This document shows positions 17,543 to 27,100 of a stretch of 64,000 nt of DNA, in pieces. Origin of the DNA: RUG369 sp050949645. GTDB lineage: Bacteria > Planctomycetota > Planctomycetia > Pirellulales > Thermoguttaceae. Below the pieces are notes generated by a model, which worked only from the letters and a program-made list of their open reading frames with translations, was not told the DNA's origin and did no database searches. The stretch covers positions 2,108,001 to 2,172,000 of the forward strand of contig JBMNGC010000001.1 of NCBI GenBank assembly GCA_050949645.1. Direction: 5' to 3'. Position 1 is the stretch's first letter. Each line of letters opens with the position of its first letter. The position numbers were made by a program, and so were the translations under genes.

Positions 17543-20020
17543 TCATTCGACGACCCAGCGTAGGATACCGCCGGAAAGACCTTCCTGAAGTTGCGCTTCA
17601 ATCCTGATTTTCTTCGTCGTAATCTCGTCGAAGTTCACGACAATATCTTTGTCCATATCGACGCTGTACTCGTCGGCAGTTGCGACGTCGACCCATTGGT
17701 CGGTCTCTTCGTCGAACCATGTGAGCTTCCACGACTGAGGAACGGCGCATCCGCCGTTGATCGAACGGTCGTCGAACCAGTAAAGGGTCGATTTCGAGAG
17801 CTTCCTCGCCTCCGGAAATTCATACTCAAACCATTCGGCGGTACCTTTGTGCCCCCACCACGTTGCGCGCGGAACGTCAGTATCCGCAGAACTCGCGGGC
17901 GTCGCCGACTGATGGAGCGCGTCGAGCGTCGAATTCTGGTCGCCCTCAAAGGAACCGCTAAAATCGGCGAAGTTTTCATCGAAATCCGGAACGGAGTCGT
18001 CCAAAAGATTCGTGGTGAGCCGTTTATAAAGAATCGGATCGCCCGCGAAGTCGGTCCATTTGAGGTTCGCAACAGGACTGTTGGGGCCCGACGCGAGACC
18101 CGCCTGACGAACCCAGACGCTCATGCGACCCGCGGCGCGGTTGTCCCAGACGCAGTAAGGAACGGCGGTCAGCGTGCGGCCTCGATAATCCTTGCACCGA
18201 ATAACGGCAAAGCGACGCGAGTCGTCGTACTTCGTCTCTTCGTTCGTAGACTCGTCCTGGATGAAGGGCGAGGGCCACTCGACTTCAAATTCCGGATCCT
18301 TCGCAAGAATAATGCGATCAACACGAACGTCGGGGTTGTCGATCTGCTCGAAACAGTAGACAAGAGGACCGCGCTGGAGCGCAACGCGACCTTCGTTCGC
18401 CTCAACGTTCGGATTCGCGATCATGCGAACAACGTCAAGAGGAAAATTATGGACGTGCATGCCGTGAACGTCCGACGCCTTTTCCATCGTGTAGCCTTTA
18501 TCCTGGTCGCCTTGAAAACGTTGCCAGTCCAACAGCCAGCCAGGGATGCGCATTTTGAGAAAGAACGGGGTTGGTTCGGCGTCTGGATCCTTCATACGAA
18601 TCGTCGTTCCAAAATAGACCGAATTGTCGTAGGGATAGTTGGTCGACTGACCAATGTCGACATACTTATCGGCAAGCTCAATCGTCGCTTTGTTACTTCC
18701 GTACATATTGACGACGATCGTATCTTCGCCCTCGTCCCCCGACGCCTCGACCGCGTAGAAGTAACCAGGCATAGACGGCAGCGCGCGAGTCACGTTCGAA
18801 GGACAGCACGCGCAACCGAAGAAGGGCTCTCGATGATGATCTCCCCGCGATTCGAGCGGATTGACGTAAAAGTATTTGTCGCCATTAAGATTATATCCAG
18901 CCGCAAAGCCGTTGTATGCAGCGAGTTCCATGTAGTCGGCAAAAATCGCTTCGCCGGTCGCAAGGTTCATACGGTGAGCCCAGAAAAGGAATCCGATCGC
19001 GGCGCACGTTTCGCAGTAGGCCTCGTCGTTGGGGAGCTTGAAGTTCTCTTCAAAACCTTCGTTCGAACGCGACGAGCCAATTCCACCCGTGATGTACATC
19101 TTATTGCGCGTCAGATTCGTAAAGATACGACGCATCGCGTTCATGAGCTCTTCGTCCTGGTAATAACCGGCGACGTCGGTCGCGCCGCAATAAAGGTACA
19201 TCGCGCGAACCGCATGGCCGACGATTTCAGTCTGCTCACGAACGGGCTGAAGATCCTGACAATATTCCCCGAAGAGACCTTTTTCACGCCCCTCGGCGAC
19301 TCCGCGGGTATCGATGAAGAATTTCGCTTCCTCAAGATATTTGCGATCGCCGGTAAGCTCGTACATCTTCACGAGCGCAAGCTCGATTTCCTCGTGGCCC
19401 GCGACGTTCTTGAGCTGGCCTTCGTTGGGTCCGTATCGCTCGCAGATAAGGTCGAGGAGCTTGCGATTGACCTTAACGAACCGATCGTCGCCTGTCGCGC
19501 GCTGATACGCGACGGCCGCTTCGGCCATGTGCCCGGCGCAGTAGAGCTCGTGCATCGCGCCAAGATCCGTCCACCGTTCGTCCTGATGACCGATGGTAAA
19601 GTACGTCATCAGATAACCGTCGGGCTGCTGCGCTTTTGCGATGTAGTCGATCCACTCGTCAGCCTTCTTCTGAAGCTCCGGATCAGGGTGCGCGGCGAGG
19701 GAATACGCAAAGCCCTCGATGATCTTATAGACGTCGGAGTCGTCGAAATAGATTCCAGAGAAATCGCCCGTTTCAAGACCGGCCGCGATCTTGAAATTCC
19801 TGATGCGGCCCGTGAGATCCTCGCACCATTTGATATTGTGCGGGATAGAAACGAGGCGATTCGCCCTGATGCGCGGCGCCCAGAATCTATCTCGCAGCTT
19901 GACGTCGGTAAAGGGAACCTCGCGGAACGCACGCTTCGGAACGTCCTGAGCGAACGCGCCGAGCGTAAATAACGAAACAATCGCCGCAGCGATGAACGTC
20001 AGGGACAAATGAAATTTCAT
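17543..20020 (-). CDS. glycoside hydrolase family 127-like protein, copy B
   Basis: 825 residues, Sec signal peptide nearly identical to copy A. The zinc/catalytic motifs YCETCAAIG and CACCPSN are present, and the beta-sandwich keeps a family-like RIPGW motif (KMRIPGWL) that copy A has lost. Predicted extracytoplasmic beta-L-arabinofuranosidase-like enzyme. The pair shares long identical stretches at both ends, about 25 nt of leader around the Shine-Dalgarno and about 25 nt past the stop, so duplication included flanking DNA. AGGAAGGA precedes the ATG at 20020. The frame is open upstream for 35 codons and includes a Tat-like RREFFGA motif, treated here as a remnant rather than part of the protein. 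Confidence 0.85.
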   Translation of the reverse strand: MKFHLSLTFIAAAIVSLFTLGAFAQDVPKRAFREVPFTDVKLRDRFWAPRIRANRLVSIPHNIKWCEDLTGRIRNFKIAAGLETGDFSGIYFDDSDVYKIIEGFAYSLAAHPDPELQKKADEWIDYIAKAQQPDGYLMTYFTIGHQDERWTDLGAMHELYCAGHMAEAAVAYQRATGDDRFVKVNRKLLDLICERYGPNEGQLKNVAGHEEIELALVKMYELTGDRKYLEEAKFFIDTRGVAEGREKGLFGEYCQDLQPVREQTEIVGHAVRAMYLYCGATDVAGYYQDEELMNAMRRIFTNLTRNKMYITGGIGSSRSNEGFEENFKLPNDEAYCETCAAIGFLFWAHRMNLATGEAIFADYMELAAYNGFAAGYNLNGDKYFYVNPLESRGDHHREPFFGCACCPSNVTRALPSMPGYFYAVEASGDEGEDTIVVNMYGSNKATIELADKYVDIGQSTNYPYDNSVYFGTTIRMKDPDAEPTPFFLKMRIPGWLLDWQRFQGDQDKGYTMEKASDVHGMHVHNFPLDVVRMIANPNVEANEGRVALQRGPLVYCFEQIDNPDVRVDRIILAKDPEFEVEWPSPFIQDESTNEETKYDDSRRFAVIRCKDYRGRTLTAVPYCVWDNRAAGRMSVWVRQAGLASGPNSPVANLKWTDFAGDPILYKRLTTNLLDDSVPDFDENFADFSGSFEGDQNSTLDALHQSATPASSADTDVPRATWWGHKGTAEWFEYEFPEARKLSKSTLYWFDDRSINGGCAVPQSWKLTWFDEETDQWVDVATADEYSVDMDKDIVVNFDEITTKKIRIEAQLQEGLSGGILRWVVE

Positions 20021-20056
20021 AGTCGTCCTTCCTAAAGTTATAGCTCCGCGCCGGCG

Positions 20057-20104
20057 GCCGAAGTCGGCGCCAAAGAATTCACGACGACTTGCAGGCGTCT
20101 CCAT
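20057..20104 (-). pseudogene. possible Tat-signal remnant upstream of GH127 copy B
   Basis: An ATG at 20104 opens METPASRREFFGADFG, followed by Arg-rich residues. The DNA around it (GGCGCC, then AAGAATTCACGACGA on the plus strand) closely matches the start of MBL copy B (GGCGCC, GAGGAATTCACGACGA). It runs in frame into GH127-B without a hydrophobic core. It may be the leftover start of a lost third MBL gene, or chance, since RREF motifs are common in planctomycetes. Confidence 0.4.
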
Positions 20105-20115
20105 CTCTTCGGTCA

Positions 20116-20170
20116 GTAAAAACAAACCGGACGCGCCGGTCTGATTCTAGCAGACGACGCGCCCGGTTTC
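20116..20170 (-). terminator. terminator of the HzsA-like gene
   Basis: On the minus strand an AAACCGG-type arm pairs with CCGGTTT (extended by CGCG/CGCG with one mismatch), followed by GTTTTTAC. It separates the dihaem gene from the GH127/MBL unit. Confidence 0.6.
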
Positions 20171-20251
20171 AATAATCAGCGTTAAATTCCTTAACTCGTT
20201 TTTCCATCAACGAACTTCGCAATTCGGAATCTTTCGCATTCAGCGTTTCGG

Positions 20252-23062
20252 TTACTTACCGCCTAATTCGTAGAGCGTTTTTATTCGCTCAGGCAGCGTT
20301 CGAGAACGCGCCTCTTCGGGTGAAATCTCGGGCCGATAGTCCGGACGATCTTGAAACTTCGCATGGAGTCTCCCGAAATACGAAGGATGGTAGTACGCGT
20401 TGACGTCGAGCCAATTTGCGATCCAAATGAGCTCCGACTCCGTTAGTTCGATTCCCGCGTCCTGATGCTTCGCAATGAGCTCTTCGAGCGCCCTATTCGC
20501 GCCCTCGGGGGCGTCCTTGAGCGACGTTTCGCCGAAGAGCCAGGCGCCAAGAGGACTCGAAAGCGCGCCGGTCTGCCAGGCTGGCACATACTCGATCCCC
20601 GCGCTCGCCGCGTCTTCGTTCCGCGGAGTCCTGCCGCCAAGCGTTTGCTTCTCCGTTTCGCCAAGGCGCACGAGATTCCAATATGAAACGGAGAAATTCC
20701 CCTGAGGAGCGCCTCGGAGATCAGGCGCGGACGCCTCCTCGCCGCCGTCGTGGCATTGGACGCAATGTTTGTCCCAAATCGGTTGAATTTGGCGATCATA
20801 ATCGAAGGCAATCTCAGCGGTTGCGGCGTTGGGCTGCGGCTGAAGTTCGCTAGGAGCGCGCATCATGGCAAGGGGAGTCGACGGATTGGCGACTGTCGGA
20901 GCGTCCCGTTGCGTTTCGTGACACCCGACGCACGCGCGCGTTTCGCCCGGTCGGTAATTCACGTAGGTGCGCTCCGTTTGAATCGCGCGGAATCGCTCGT
21001 CGAGCGCCTGGAAGTAGATCGCGCGATCGGCGGGAACGTAGAAGCAAGCGCTCCCGTCCTCTTCAACCGGCGCGCCCCCAAGCTGGACCTTAACGCTCAG
21101 CGCCCCGTGCGCCACCGCGCTGTGCGTGTGCGTCGTGCCTTCGTGATCGTCGCCCCAGCTCTTACGCGCCGACCAGGAACGCGGAATCTGCTCAAGAACG
21201 CGAATATATTTGACCGTTCCTCGTTCGACGTCCTCCATGCCCGCGTAAACATTCGTAATGGCGCAAATCGCGCGATCCTGCGACGCGAGCTCATCGTCGA
21301 GCGCGCTCGCCCGAACCGGCGGAACGTCGCGCTCCATGATTGGAACAGCGTGCCAGCACGACGAGCTCTCGTCGGACAAAAGGGGCGTCTCCGAGCCGTT
21401 TTCATCCAGCAATACAAGATCGTAGGCCGTCCAATCGGACCACCCTAGTCCAGCCTCCTTCCGAGACGCGATGAAGAGCTCCTCGGAGATCGGGTACGGG
21501 TCTTTAAAAAGACGACCGGGGACGCCCGTGAGATCAAATTCATATTCCCCGGTTTCTTCATTCAGGAAGTGGAAACCGTTGTGGTGATAGGTTCGAACGT
21601 CGTTGGTGATATATTTCATCGTCTCGATAGACCGAGCGTCTTCCTTAGCGTCGATCACGATCACGGTACCGAACGCGTTGTTGGGACAACAGTGCGAGGC
21701 GCCGAGGAATACGATCTTATTCGAGGAATAGGGGATCGGTCGCGGATACATCATCGATTCTGGGAACGAGATGTTGTCTCCGTAAACTTCGGCGGCGCCG
21801 GAGCCGTCGGGGTTGATCGCCCAGAGCGCTTTCGCATTGCCGGCGGCTTTGTCAACATATTCCCAGCGATGATAGATAATCCTTCCGTCAGGCAAAACCG
21901 CGGGGGACTGCTCGTTAAGCGCGCTGAAGGTCAGCGGTTGGCAGTTGCCGCCGTCCGCGTCCATACGGTACAGATTCGTAACGGTAAAGCCGTCGGACGA
22001 ATCGCACAGAACGCTAAACTGTGGACGCGTTGAAATGAACGCGATTCCGCCGTCCGGGAGATAGCACGGGTGCATATCGTCGGTTCCATGCATATAATTT
22101 CCGCGACGATATTTCGCGTGAAGCTCCTTTTCCTCGGGGACGGGGAACGTAAGACGTTTCAGTCCCGTACCGTCGAGATTCGCCTCATAGATGCTGTACC
22201 CTTCCTCGACAGAAGCGCGGAAATCGAAAACTATTTTATCCGCGTCGTAGGACAGGTCGAAACGTTGGATCATGCCGCCTTTTAACTCGTCGAAGAGCAG
22301 ATCGCGCGTCTCGCCGGTCTTGAGGTCAAGGATGCAAAATCCCGCGCCCGGGAGCCAGTCGCAGTTGACATGGTCGGTGTACACATGGTTCGAATTATAT
22401 GTGTAATGGCGCAAAAAGATAAGTTCTTCGACCCCTTCTTCGAGGAGCTTTTCCGCGCCCTCTCGACTGAACGTAAAGGTCGAGTCCTTAGACGCGGGGA
22501 TCAGCTGCGCTTTGACGCTCGCATCGACGTGACTGTATTCTTCCGTCGAAGGATATTCGACAGGTTTGTCGAGGACGTGGAAGACGACCGAGCCGCGCTG
22601 AGCGTGGGAGTCGAGTCCAACGCTCGCCTTGAAGCGTTGATACGACCCGTCGAGCTTGAAATGCAGGAGCGACGGGGCATGGGCCCAGAAGCCTCGTTCA
22701 TAGACGTTTTTACCAATACGCAACGTCTCGCCCATGTGGTTTTTACCGACAAGCAGCGTCCCCCATCCCGTCTTGGAGTCCTCGGGAGTTATGGTTGTCA
22801 GGTCAACTTCCGCTCCATTCTCGTCAATCAGAACCGGGTTCGCCCAAATCGCCTGGTCAAAATCGTAGGAATCCCCGCCGTAGTCAACGTAGAGATAGAG
22901 GTCTTGCGCGCCGTCGAGTTCTACGGTCAACTCCTGCGCGGGCGTCCCAACGCGAATGAGCTTCGATTTAACTGGTTCAAACCCCCAGGCGGACTGACTC
23001 GGCGCTGCGTTCAGAAGCGCAAGCGTCGCCGTCGCGACAAAAAATGTTATCCAACGATTCAT
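20252..23062 (-). CDS. NPCBM-domain, HzsA-like propeller protein with two haem c motifs
   Basis: 936 residues. Signal peptide, then an NPCBM/NEW2 galactose-binding-like domain (about 40-170; RGFWAHAPSLLHFKLDG). Next come TolB/PD40-type propeller repeats (about 220-520) with DMHPCYLPDGGIAFISTR and SPAVLPDGRIIYHRWEY, as in the hydrazine synthase alpha-subunit-related family. Two CxxCH haem c sites follow: CVGCH (711-715) and CVQCH (767-771), the second in a planctomycete-cytochrome context (IQPIWDKHCVQCHDGG). The typical prediction is a periplasmic, sugar-associated redox or binding protein. There is no evidence of true hydrazine synthesis, since the beta and gamma subunits are absent. It ends its own transcript just before the GH127/MBL unit. 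Confidence 0.8.
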   Translation of the reverse strand: MNRWITFFVATATLALLNAAPSQSAWGFEPVKSKLIRVGTPAQELTVELDGAQDLYLYVDYGGDSYDFDQAIWANPVLIDENGAEVDLTTITPEDSKTGWGTLLVGKNHMGETLRIGKNVYERGFWAHAPSLLHFKLDGSYQRFKASVGLDSHAQRGSVVFHVLDKPVEYPSTEEYSHVDASVKAQLIPASKDSTFTFSREGAEKLLEEGVEELIFLRHYTYNSNHVYTDHVNCDWLPGAGFCILDLKTGETRDLLFDELKGGMIQRFDLSYDADKIVFDFRASVEEGYSIYEANLDGTGLKRLTFPVPEEKELHAKYRRGNYMHGTDDMHPCYLPDGGIAFISTRPQFSVLCDSSDGFTVTNLYRMDADGGNCQPLTFSALNEQSPAVLPDGRIIYHRWEYVDKAAGNAKALWAINPDGSGAAEVYGDNISFPESMMYPRPIPYSSNKIVFLGASHCCPNNAFGTVIVIDAKEDARSIETMKYITNDVRTYHHNGFHFLNEETGEYEFDLTGVPGRLFKDPYPISEELFIASRKEAGLGWSDWTAYDLVLLDENGSETPLLSDESSSCWHAVPIMERDVPPVRASALDDELASQDRAICAITNVYAGMEDVERGTVKYIRVLEQIPRSWSARKSWGDDHEGTTHTHSAVAHGALSVKVQLGGAPVEEDGSACFYVPADRAIYFQALDERFRAIQTERTYVNYRPGETRACVGCHETQRDAPTVANPSTPLAMMRAPSELQPQPNAATAEIAFDYDRQIQPIWDKHCVQCHDGGEEASAPDLRGAPQGNFSVSYWNLVRLGETEKQTLGGRTPRNEDAASAGIEYVPAWQTGALSSPLGAWLFGETSLKDAPEGANRALEELIAKHQDAGIELTESELIWIANWLDVNAYYHPSYFGRLHAKFQDRPDYRPEISPEEARSRTLPERIKTLYELGGK

Positions 23063-23333
23063 CTTGATCCTCGTTTTTTCGGGCGAACGCCGCGCGTTTA
23101 CCTACGCGCTTCGTCGCCGAGTCCGTCAAATTGTGTTAGCGCAACGCGCTCTTCATCGCCATGGTATCAGGAAGAAACCTTGAATTAAAGCCCCCGATAT
23201 CACGCTAGCAAAGTCTTCAAGTAAAGAGAAAGCCGCGCCGTCCGCGACTCTTGAATTTTCATAGAAATTCGTTAACCTTTAGGAGAGAAGCCGCGAGCAG
23301 AAAGGGCGCGGTAAATCATAGGAGACGTTGAAC

Positions 23334-24494
23334 ATGAGCTGGCAAGGCGTTTTTGGCGCGGACGAAATCGCGGCGCAGTTTGCGCGCGCCGACTGTCGCG
23401 GGCGACTTGGAGGAAGTTTTCTCTTTGTCGGACCGCAGGGAGTCGGTAAGCGAGTCTTTGCGTTCGCGCTCGCCAAGACCCTTCTCTGCCATCGGCAATT
23501 CGATCCGAAAGAAAAGCGACGAGCCGAACGAAACGTTCCCGACGCGTCTTCCGAAGAGCTCCTCAAGGGGTTCCGTTACTGCGGCGAATGCGAGAGCTGC
23601 AAGGAATTCAAGCTCGACGTCATGAGCCCCAACGCCGTTGTCCCGACGCATCCGGACTTCCACTATGTCTTTAAGACAGAAGACCAGTCGTCGTTACCCC
23701 TCGAAGCGCTCGTCGGGTCGAAAGACGAACGGATGCGCGCCGGCCTGTGCTATGTGCTCAACCAGACGCCCTTTCTGGGCGGACGTCGCGTCGCCGTGAT
23801 CGACGACGCCGATTACTTCAATCTTGAGGGCGCCAACGCGCTCCTCAAGACGCTTGAGGAACCGCCTCCCAATACGATCATTATTCTTTTGGGGACAAGC
23901 GCGTCAAAGCAACTTCCAACGATCAGATCGCGATGCCAGACGTTCCGGTTTCAGCCGCTCCCCGACGACGCCGTTGCGGAGATTCTCCTCGCGCAGAAAA
24001 AGGTGGGATCTCCGGAAGAGGCCGACGCCGTCGCGCGCAACTCCGGCGGTTCCATGGCGGAGGCCTATCGCGCGCTCAATTCCGACTTCTCCCAGTTCCT
24101 GCATACGATGTTGACGGAACTGACAAGGGGTCAAATCGAGGCGGTAACGCTCGCGAACAAGGTCTGCGAATATGTTGACAAGGAGTCCAAAGAAGCGCGA
24201 GTGCGTCGTCCGAGGCTCCAGGACGTCCTCAACGCCGTCGTTACTTTCTACCGCGCGCTCTATCGAACCCTCGCCGCCGGAGGCGTTCAGGGGACAAACG
24301 AACCGGGCTTTGTAGCAGTCGCGCCCTTCGTTCGACGCGCCATACAATCGAACAAGCCGACCCCCGAATTCGCGCTCGACTGCGAAGTACGAACGCTCGA
24401 CGCGCTCGATCAGATTGACCGTAACGCAAATCTTCCCTTTATCATCGAGGCGTGGCTCTATGATCTCGCTGCGCTGAACCGCGCGCTGAGTTAA
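23334..24494 (+). CDS. holB: DNA polymerase III subunit delta'
   Basis: 386 residues, a clamp-loader AAA+ subunit. Walker A is FVGPQGVGKR (around residue 32). A zinc-binding module CGECESCKE follows, then the Walker-B-like VIDDADYFNLEGANALLKTLEEPP and the SRC motif (IRSRCQTFRF). It opens and loads the sliding clamp with DnaX and delta. AGGAG lies 9 nt before ATG 23334; an in-frame TTG six bases earlier is too close to that site. Single gene followed by a bidirectional terminator. Confidence 0.9.
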   Translation: MSWQGVFGADEIAAQFARADCRGRLGGSFLFVGPQGVGKRVFAFALAKTLLCHRQFDPKEKRRAERNVPDASSEELLKGFRYCGECESCKEFKLDVMSPNAVVPTHPDFHYVFKTEDQSSLPLEALVGSKDERMRAGLCYVLNQTPFLGGRRVAVIDDADYFNLEGANALLKTLEEPPPNTIIILLGTSASKQLPTIRSRCQTFRFQPLPDDAVAEILLAQKKVGSPEEADAVARNSGGSMAEAYRALNSDFSQFLHTMLTELTRGQIEAVTLANKVCEYVDKESKEARVRRPRLQDVLNAVVTFYRALYRTLAAGGVQGTNEPGFVAVAPFVRRAIQSNKPTPEFALDCEVRTLDALDQIDRNANLPFIIEAWLYDLAALNRALS

Positions 24495-24509
24495 ACGACG
24501 CGCCCGCAA

Positions 24510-24558
24510 AATAAAAAAAACGTCAATTCCAAACGGCTGTCGGAATCGACGTTTTTTT
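24510..24558. terminator. bidirectional terminator between holB and the secreted protein gene
   Basis: AACGTCAATTCC pairs with GGAATCGACGTT (one mismatch) across about 11 nt, flanked by A and T runs, so it serves both convergent genes. Confidence 0.75.
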
Positions 24559-24576
24559 ATCTTCGTCAGGGTTGGG

Positions 24577-25419
24577 TTACGGAATCGCGGCGGCGGCGCC
24601 GACGACGGCGCCTGCTTCGATGAGAGCGCCGCGCAACGAGATAGGAATCGGTTCAAGCATGCTCGGCGCGCAGTTGCCCGGTCGATAGTAGCCAAGATCG
24701 TAGATGCACTGATTCGGCGGATCGACGCCCATGAGGTACGGCAAGCACGGGATCGTCAGGAAGAACCGCACGCGCGAGAGCGCCGGCTGAAGCAACGGAT
24801 GGCAATAGTGTCCGTAGCGTTCGAGCTGAACGTCCTCGAAGTAGAGCGGTTTATAGCACAGCGAGGAAGCCTTCCACGTAAAGGTGATCGGCGTCGGCGC
24901 CTTGCGCTGGAACGTTTCGTCCGGGAGCGGACAGTTCTCGGGCACGTTCTGAGTCGGGATCATGACCTTATAAGGCACGTCCAGAATCGACGGCATGTCG
25001 CGCGGGTCGGGACAGACGTCGTCGAATTTTCCGTCTGTCGCAAGGAGATTTCCGCTGAAACCTTGGGCGCTCGACGCGGAGGACGGAGCGGCGGTGTACT
25101 GGGCCTGTGAGATGGGTTGAGCGGCGGAACGCGACGCCGTTGAAGCGTCGCGCTGGACAACGCCGACAGAACGAATATTGGGACTCTGAGCGTCCCGTTG
25201 CGATTCACGGTGTTCTGCGGTGACAACGCCCTTCTTCTGAGCGGCAGGCGCCTGGTTGTCGTCCGCAAGAATGTTAAGCAAACGCGCGTCGTTGAACTGG
25301 GCTTTCTTCGAGGACGACTGCGCGAAAACGGCGCTCGAGAAGGGCGTCGCAACGCAAAGGGAGAAAACGAACGTCCGCGCGATAAGCCGGGCTCGTCCGC
25401 CAAGACGACGAAATGTCAT
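24577..25419 (-). CDS. secreted planctomycete protein with KPLYFED-type conserved core
   Basis: 280 residues. An Arg-rich N terminus and hydrophobic stretch ending in AVFAQ form a Sec signal peptide. A low-complexity Ser/Ala/Gln linker (about 35-110) leads to a Cys-rich core: a Cys-Pro segment, SLCYKPLYFEDVQLERYGHY, then two Pro-rich Cys stretches. I recall similar KPLYFE-LERYGH proteins of unknown function from other planctomycetes. Hydrophobic C terminus. GCAGGAGGCG precedes ATG 25419. Function unknown; a cell-surface role is a guess. Confidence 0.7.
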   Translation of the reverse strand: MTFRRLGGRARLIARTFVFSLCVATPFSSAVFAQSSSKKAQFNDARLLNILADDNQAPAAQKKGVVTAEHRESQRDAQSPNIRSVGVVQRDASTASRSAAQPISQAQYTAAPSSASSAQGFSGNLLATDGKFDDVCPDPRDMPSILDVPYKVMIPTQNVPENCPLPDETFQRKAPTPITFTWKASSLCYKPLYFEDVQLERYGHYCHPLLQPALSRVRFFLTIPCLPYLMGVDPPNQCIYDLGYYRPGNCAPSMLEPIPISLRGALIEAGAVVGAAAAIP

Positions 25420-25621
25420 GGAAACGCCTCCTGCTGAGGTTAAGGGCCTTTTCATCCGTGAAAAGGCGCGACCTGCAACGTTCTCGTAGGAAATCGTCGC
25501 GAAGTCTGGGTATAAAAAGGTTGCTTAAAATCAAACGCGAATGCGCGGCGCGCGTATCGACGCCGCGCGATGGATGTAAGACCGTCGACGTCGTAAAGGA
25601 CCGTCGACGCATACGCCAAGG

Positions 25622-27100
25622 TCAGCTTACAAAACCGCTTGGGGAATAGTTCGGAGCCTCTTTTGATATCATAATATCGTGCGGGTGATTCTCACGAATC
25701 GTCGAATAGGAGACGCGAATAAACTTGGCTTTCTGACGGAGCTCCGCGATGGTATTCGCACCGCAATATCCCATCCCCGCTTTAACGCCCCCGCAGATCT
25801 GATAGACGAACCCCGAAAGCTCGCCGCGGTAAGGAACGAGTCCTTCGACGCCTTCCGGCACGAGTTTGCTAGCCGTCTTACCGCCCTGGAAATATCGGTC
25901 GCTCGAACCGAGCACCATCGCGCCGAGGGACCCCATGCCGCGGTACATCTTGAATCGGCGTCCCTGCGACAGCACGTCGTCGCCCGGCGATTCGTCGAAG
26001 CCCGCGAAAAGACTACCCAACATCACGGAATGAGCGCCCGCCGCGAGCGCTTTGACGACGTCTCCGGAGAACCGGATTCCGCCGTCGGCGACAACTTTGA
26101 CGTCGGTGCCGTCGACGGCCTTAGCCGCGCGCGAAACCGCCGTGAGCTGGGGAACGCCGACTCCGGAAACAACGCGCGTCGTGCAGATCGAGCCGGGGCC
26201 AATTCCCACCTTCACCGCGTCCGCGCCCGCGTCCATCAACGCTCTCGCGCCGTCGTACGTCGCAACATTGCCCGCCACCACGTCGATGTCGAAACGAGAT
26301 TTGATCTTCTTGACCATCTCGACGACATTCTTGGCATGTCCGTGCGCGCTGTCGACAACGAGAAAATCGACGCTCTCTTCGACAAGGCTTTCGACGCGTC
26401 TTTCGTCCATTTCGGTCACGCCGACCGACGCGCCGACTCGCAGGCGTCCAAGCTCGTCGCGGCAAGCCTCGGAATACTTGCGGAACATCTCGACGTCGCG
26501 CATCGTGACGAGTCCCTGAAGTTTGTCGTTCTCGTCGACAATGAGGAGCTTTTCGACTTTCTTCTCGTTGAGAAGCTTCTGCGCTTCTTCGAGCGAAACG
26601 TCGCCCTTATACGTGACAAGATCGCGACTCGTCATGACGTCGGTCACCGGCGTCTCCGGATCTTGGACAAACTGGAGGTCGCGACGCGTCACGATACCCG
26701 CGAGCGTTCCGTCTTCCTCAAGGACCGGCACGCCGCTGATGTCGTGCTCCTCCATCATTGCCTTCACGTCCTTGACGAGCGCGCAACGCGTTACGGTCGC
26801 GGGGTTGCGAATGACGCCGTTCGCGGAGCGCTTAACCTGACGAACCTGTTCCGTCTGATCCTCGATCGACATGTTCTTGTGAATAACGCCGACCCCGCCC
26901 TGGCGCGCGAGCGCGATCGCCATCTTGCTCTCGGTCACCGTATCCATCGGCGCGCTGACAAGAGGAATGTTAAGCGCGATGCTCTTCGTCAACTGCGTCT
27001 GGATATTCACGTTCGCCGGAACAACTTCGCTATACTGCGGCTCGAGTAGGACGTCGTCGTAAGTTACCCCTGTTACTTTCAAGTCGTCTGAATTCAGCAT
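25622..27100 (-). CDS. guaB: inosine-5'-monophosphate dehydrogenase
   Basis: 492 residues, standard length. It oxidises IMP to XMP with NAD+, the committed step of GMP synthesis. The TIM barrel is interrupted by two CBS domains (about residues 95-205). The catalytic Cys is near 305 in GIGPGSICTTRVVSGVGVPQ. The flap has SSDRYFQGG and VPEGVEGLVPYRG with the catalytic Arg/Tyr region. AAGGAGCG lies before the ATG. A promoter is visible about 160 nt upstream. Confidence 0.97.
   Translation of the reverse strand: MLNSDDLKVTGVTYDDVLLEPQYSEVVPANVNIQTQLTKSIALNIPLVSAPMDTVTESKMAIALARQGGVGVIHKNMSIEDQTEQVRQVKRSANGVIRNPATVTRCALVKDVKAMMEEHDISGVPVLEEDGTLAGIVTRRDLQFVQDPETPVTDVMTSRDLVTYKGDVSLEEAQKLLNEKKVEKLLIVDENDKLQGLVTMRDVEMFRKYSEACRDELGRLRVGASVGVTEMDERRVESLVEESVDFLVVDSAHGHAKNVVEMVKKIKSRFDIDVVAGNVATYDGARALMDAGADAVKVGIGPGSICTTRVVSGVGVPQLTAVSRAAKAVDGTDVKVVADGGIRFSGDVVKALAAGAHSVMLGSLFAGFDESPGDDVLSQGRRFKMYRGMGSLGAMVLGSSDRYFQGGKTASKLVPEGVEGLVPYRGELSGFVYQICGGVKAGMGYCGANTIAELRQKAKFIRVSYSTIRENHPHDIMISKEAPNYSPSGFVS

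Noticed and set aside
17591..19972. 793-codon plus-strand open frame opposite GH127 copy B
   Set aside because: Mirror of the real gene; GC-rich, GAC/GTC/GCG-heavy codon use leaves the opposite frame open. It is Arg/Val-rich with no domain, signal or ribosome-binding site. The same holds for 14589-15956 and 25679-27049 (plus strand).
20252..23062. Possibility that this encodes a real hydrazine synthase subunit (anammox)
   Set aside because: Only the broad HzsA-related fold and two haem sites are present; no beta/gamma subunits or other anammox genes, and an NPCBM domain is added.
24577..25419. Reading the secreted Cys-rich protein as a lipoprotein
   Set aside because: No Cys follows the signal cleavage region; the site reads AVFAQ, typical of signal peptidase I.
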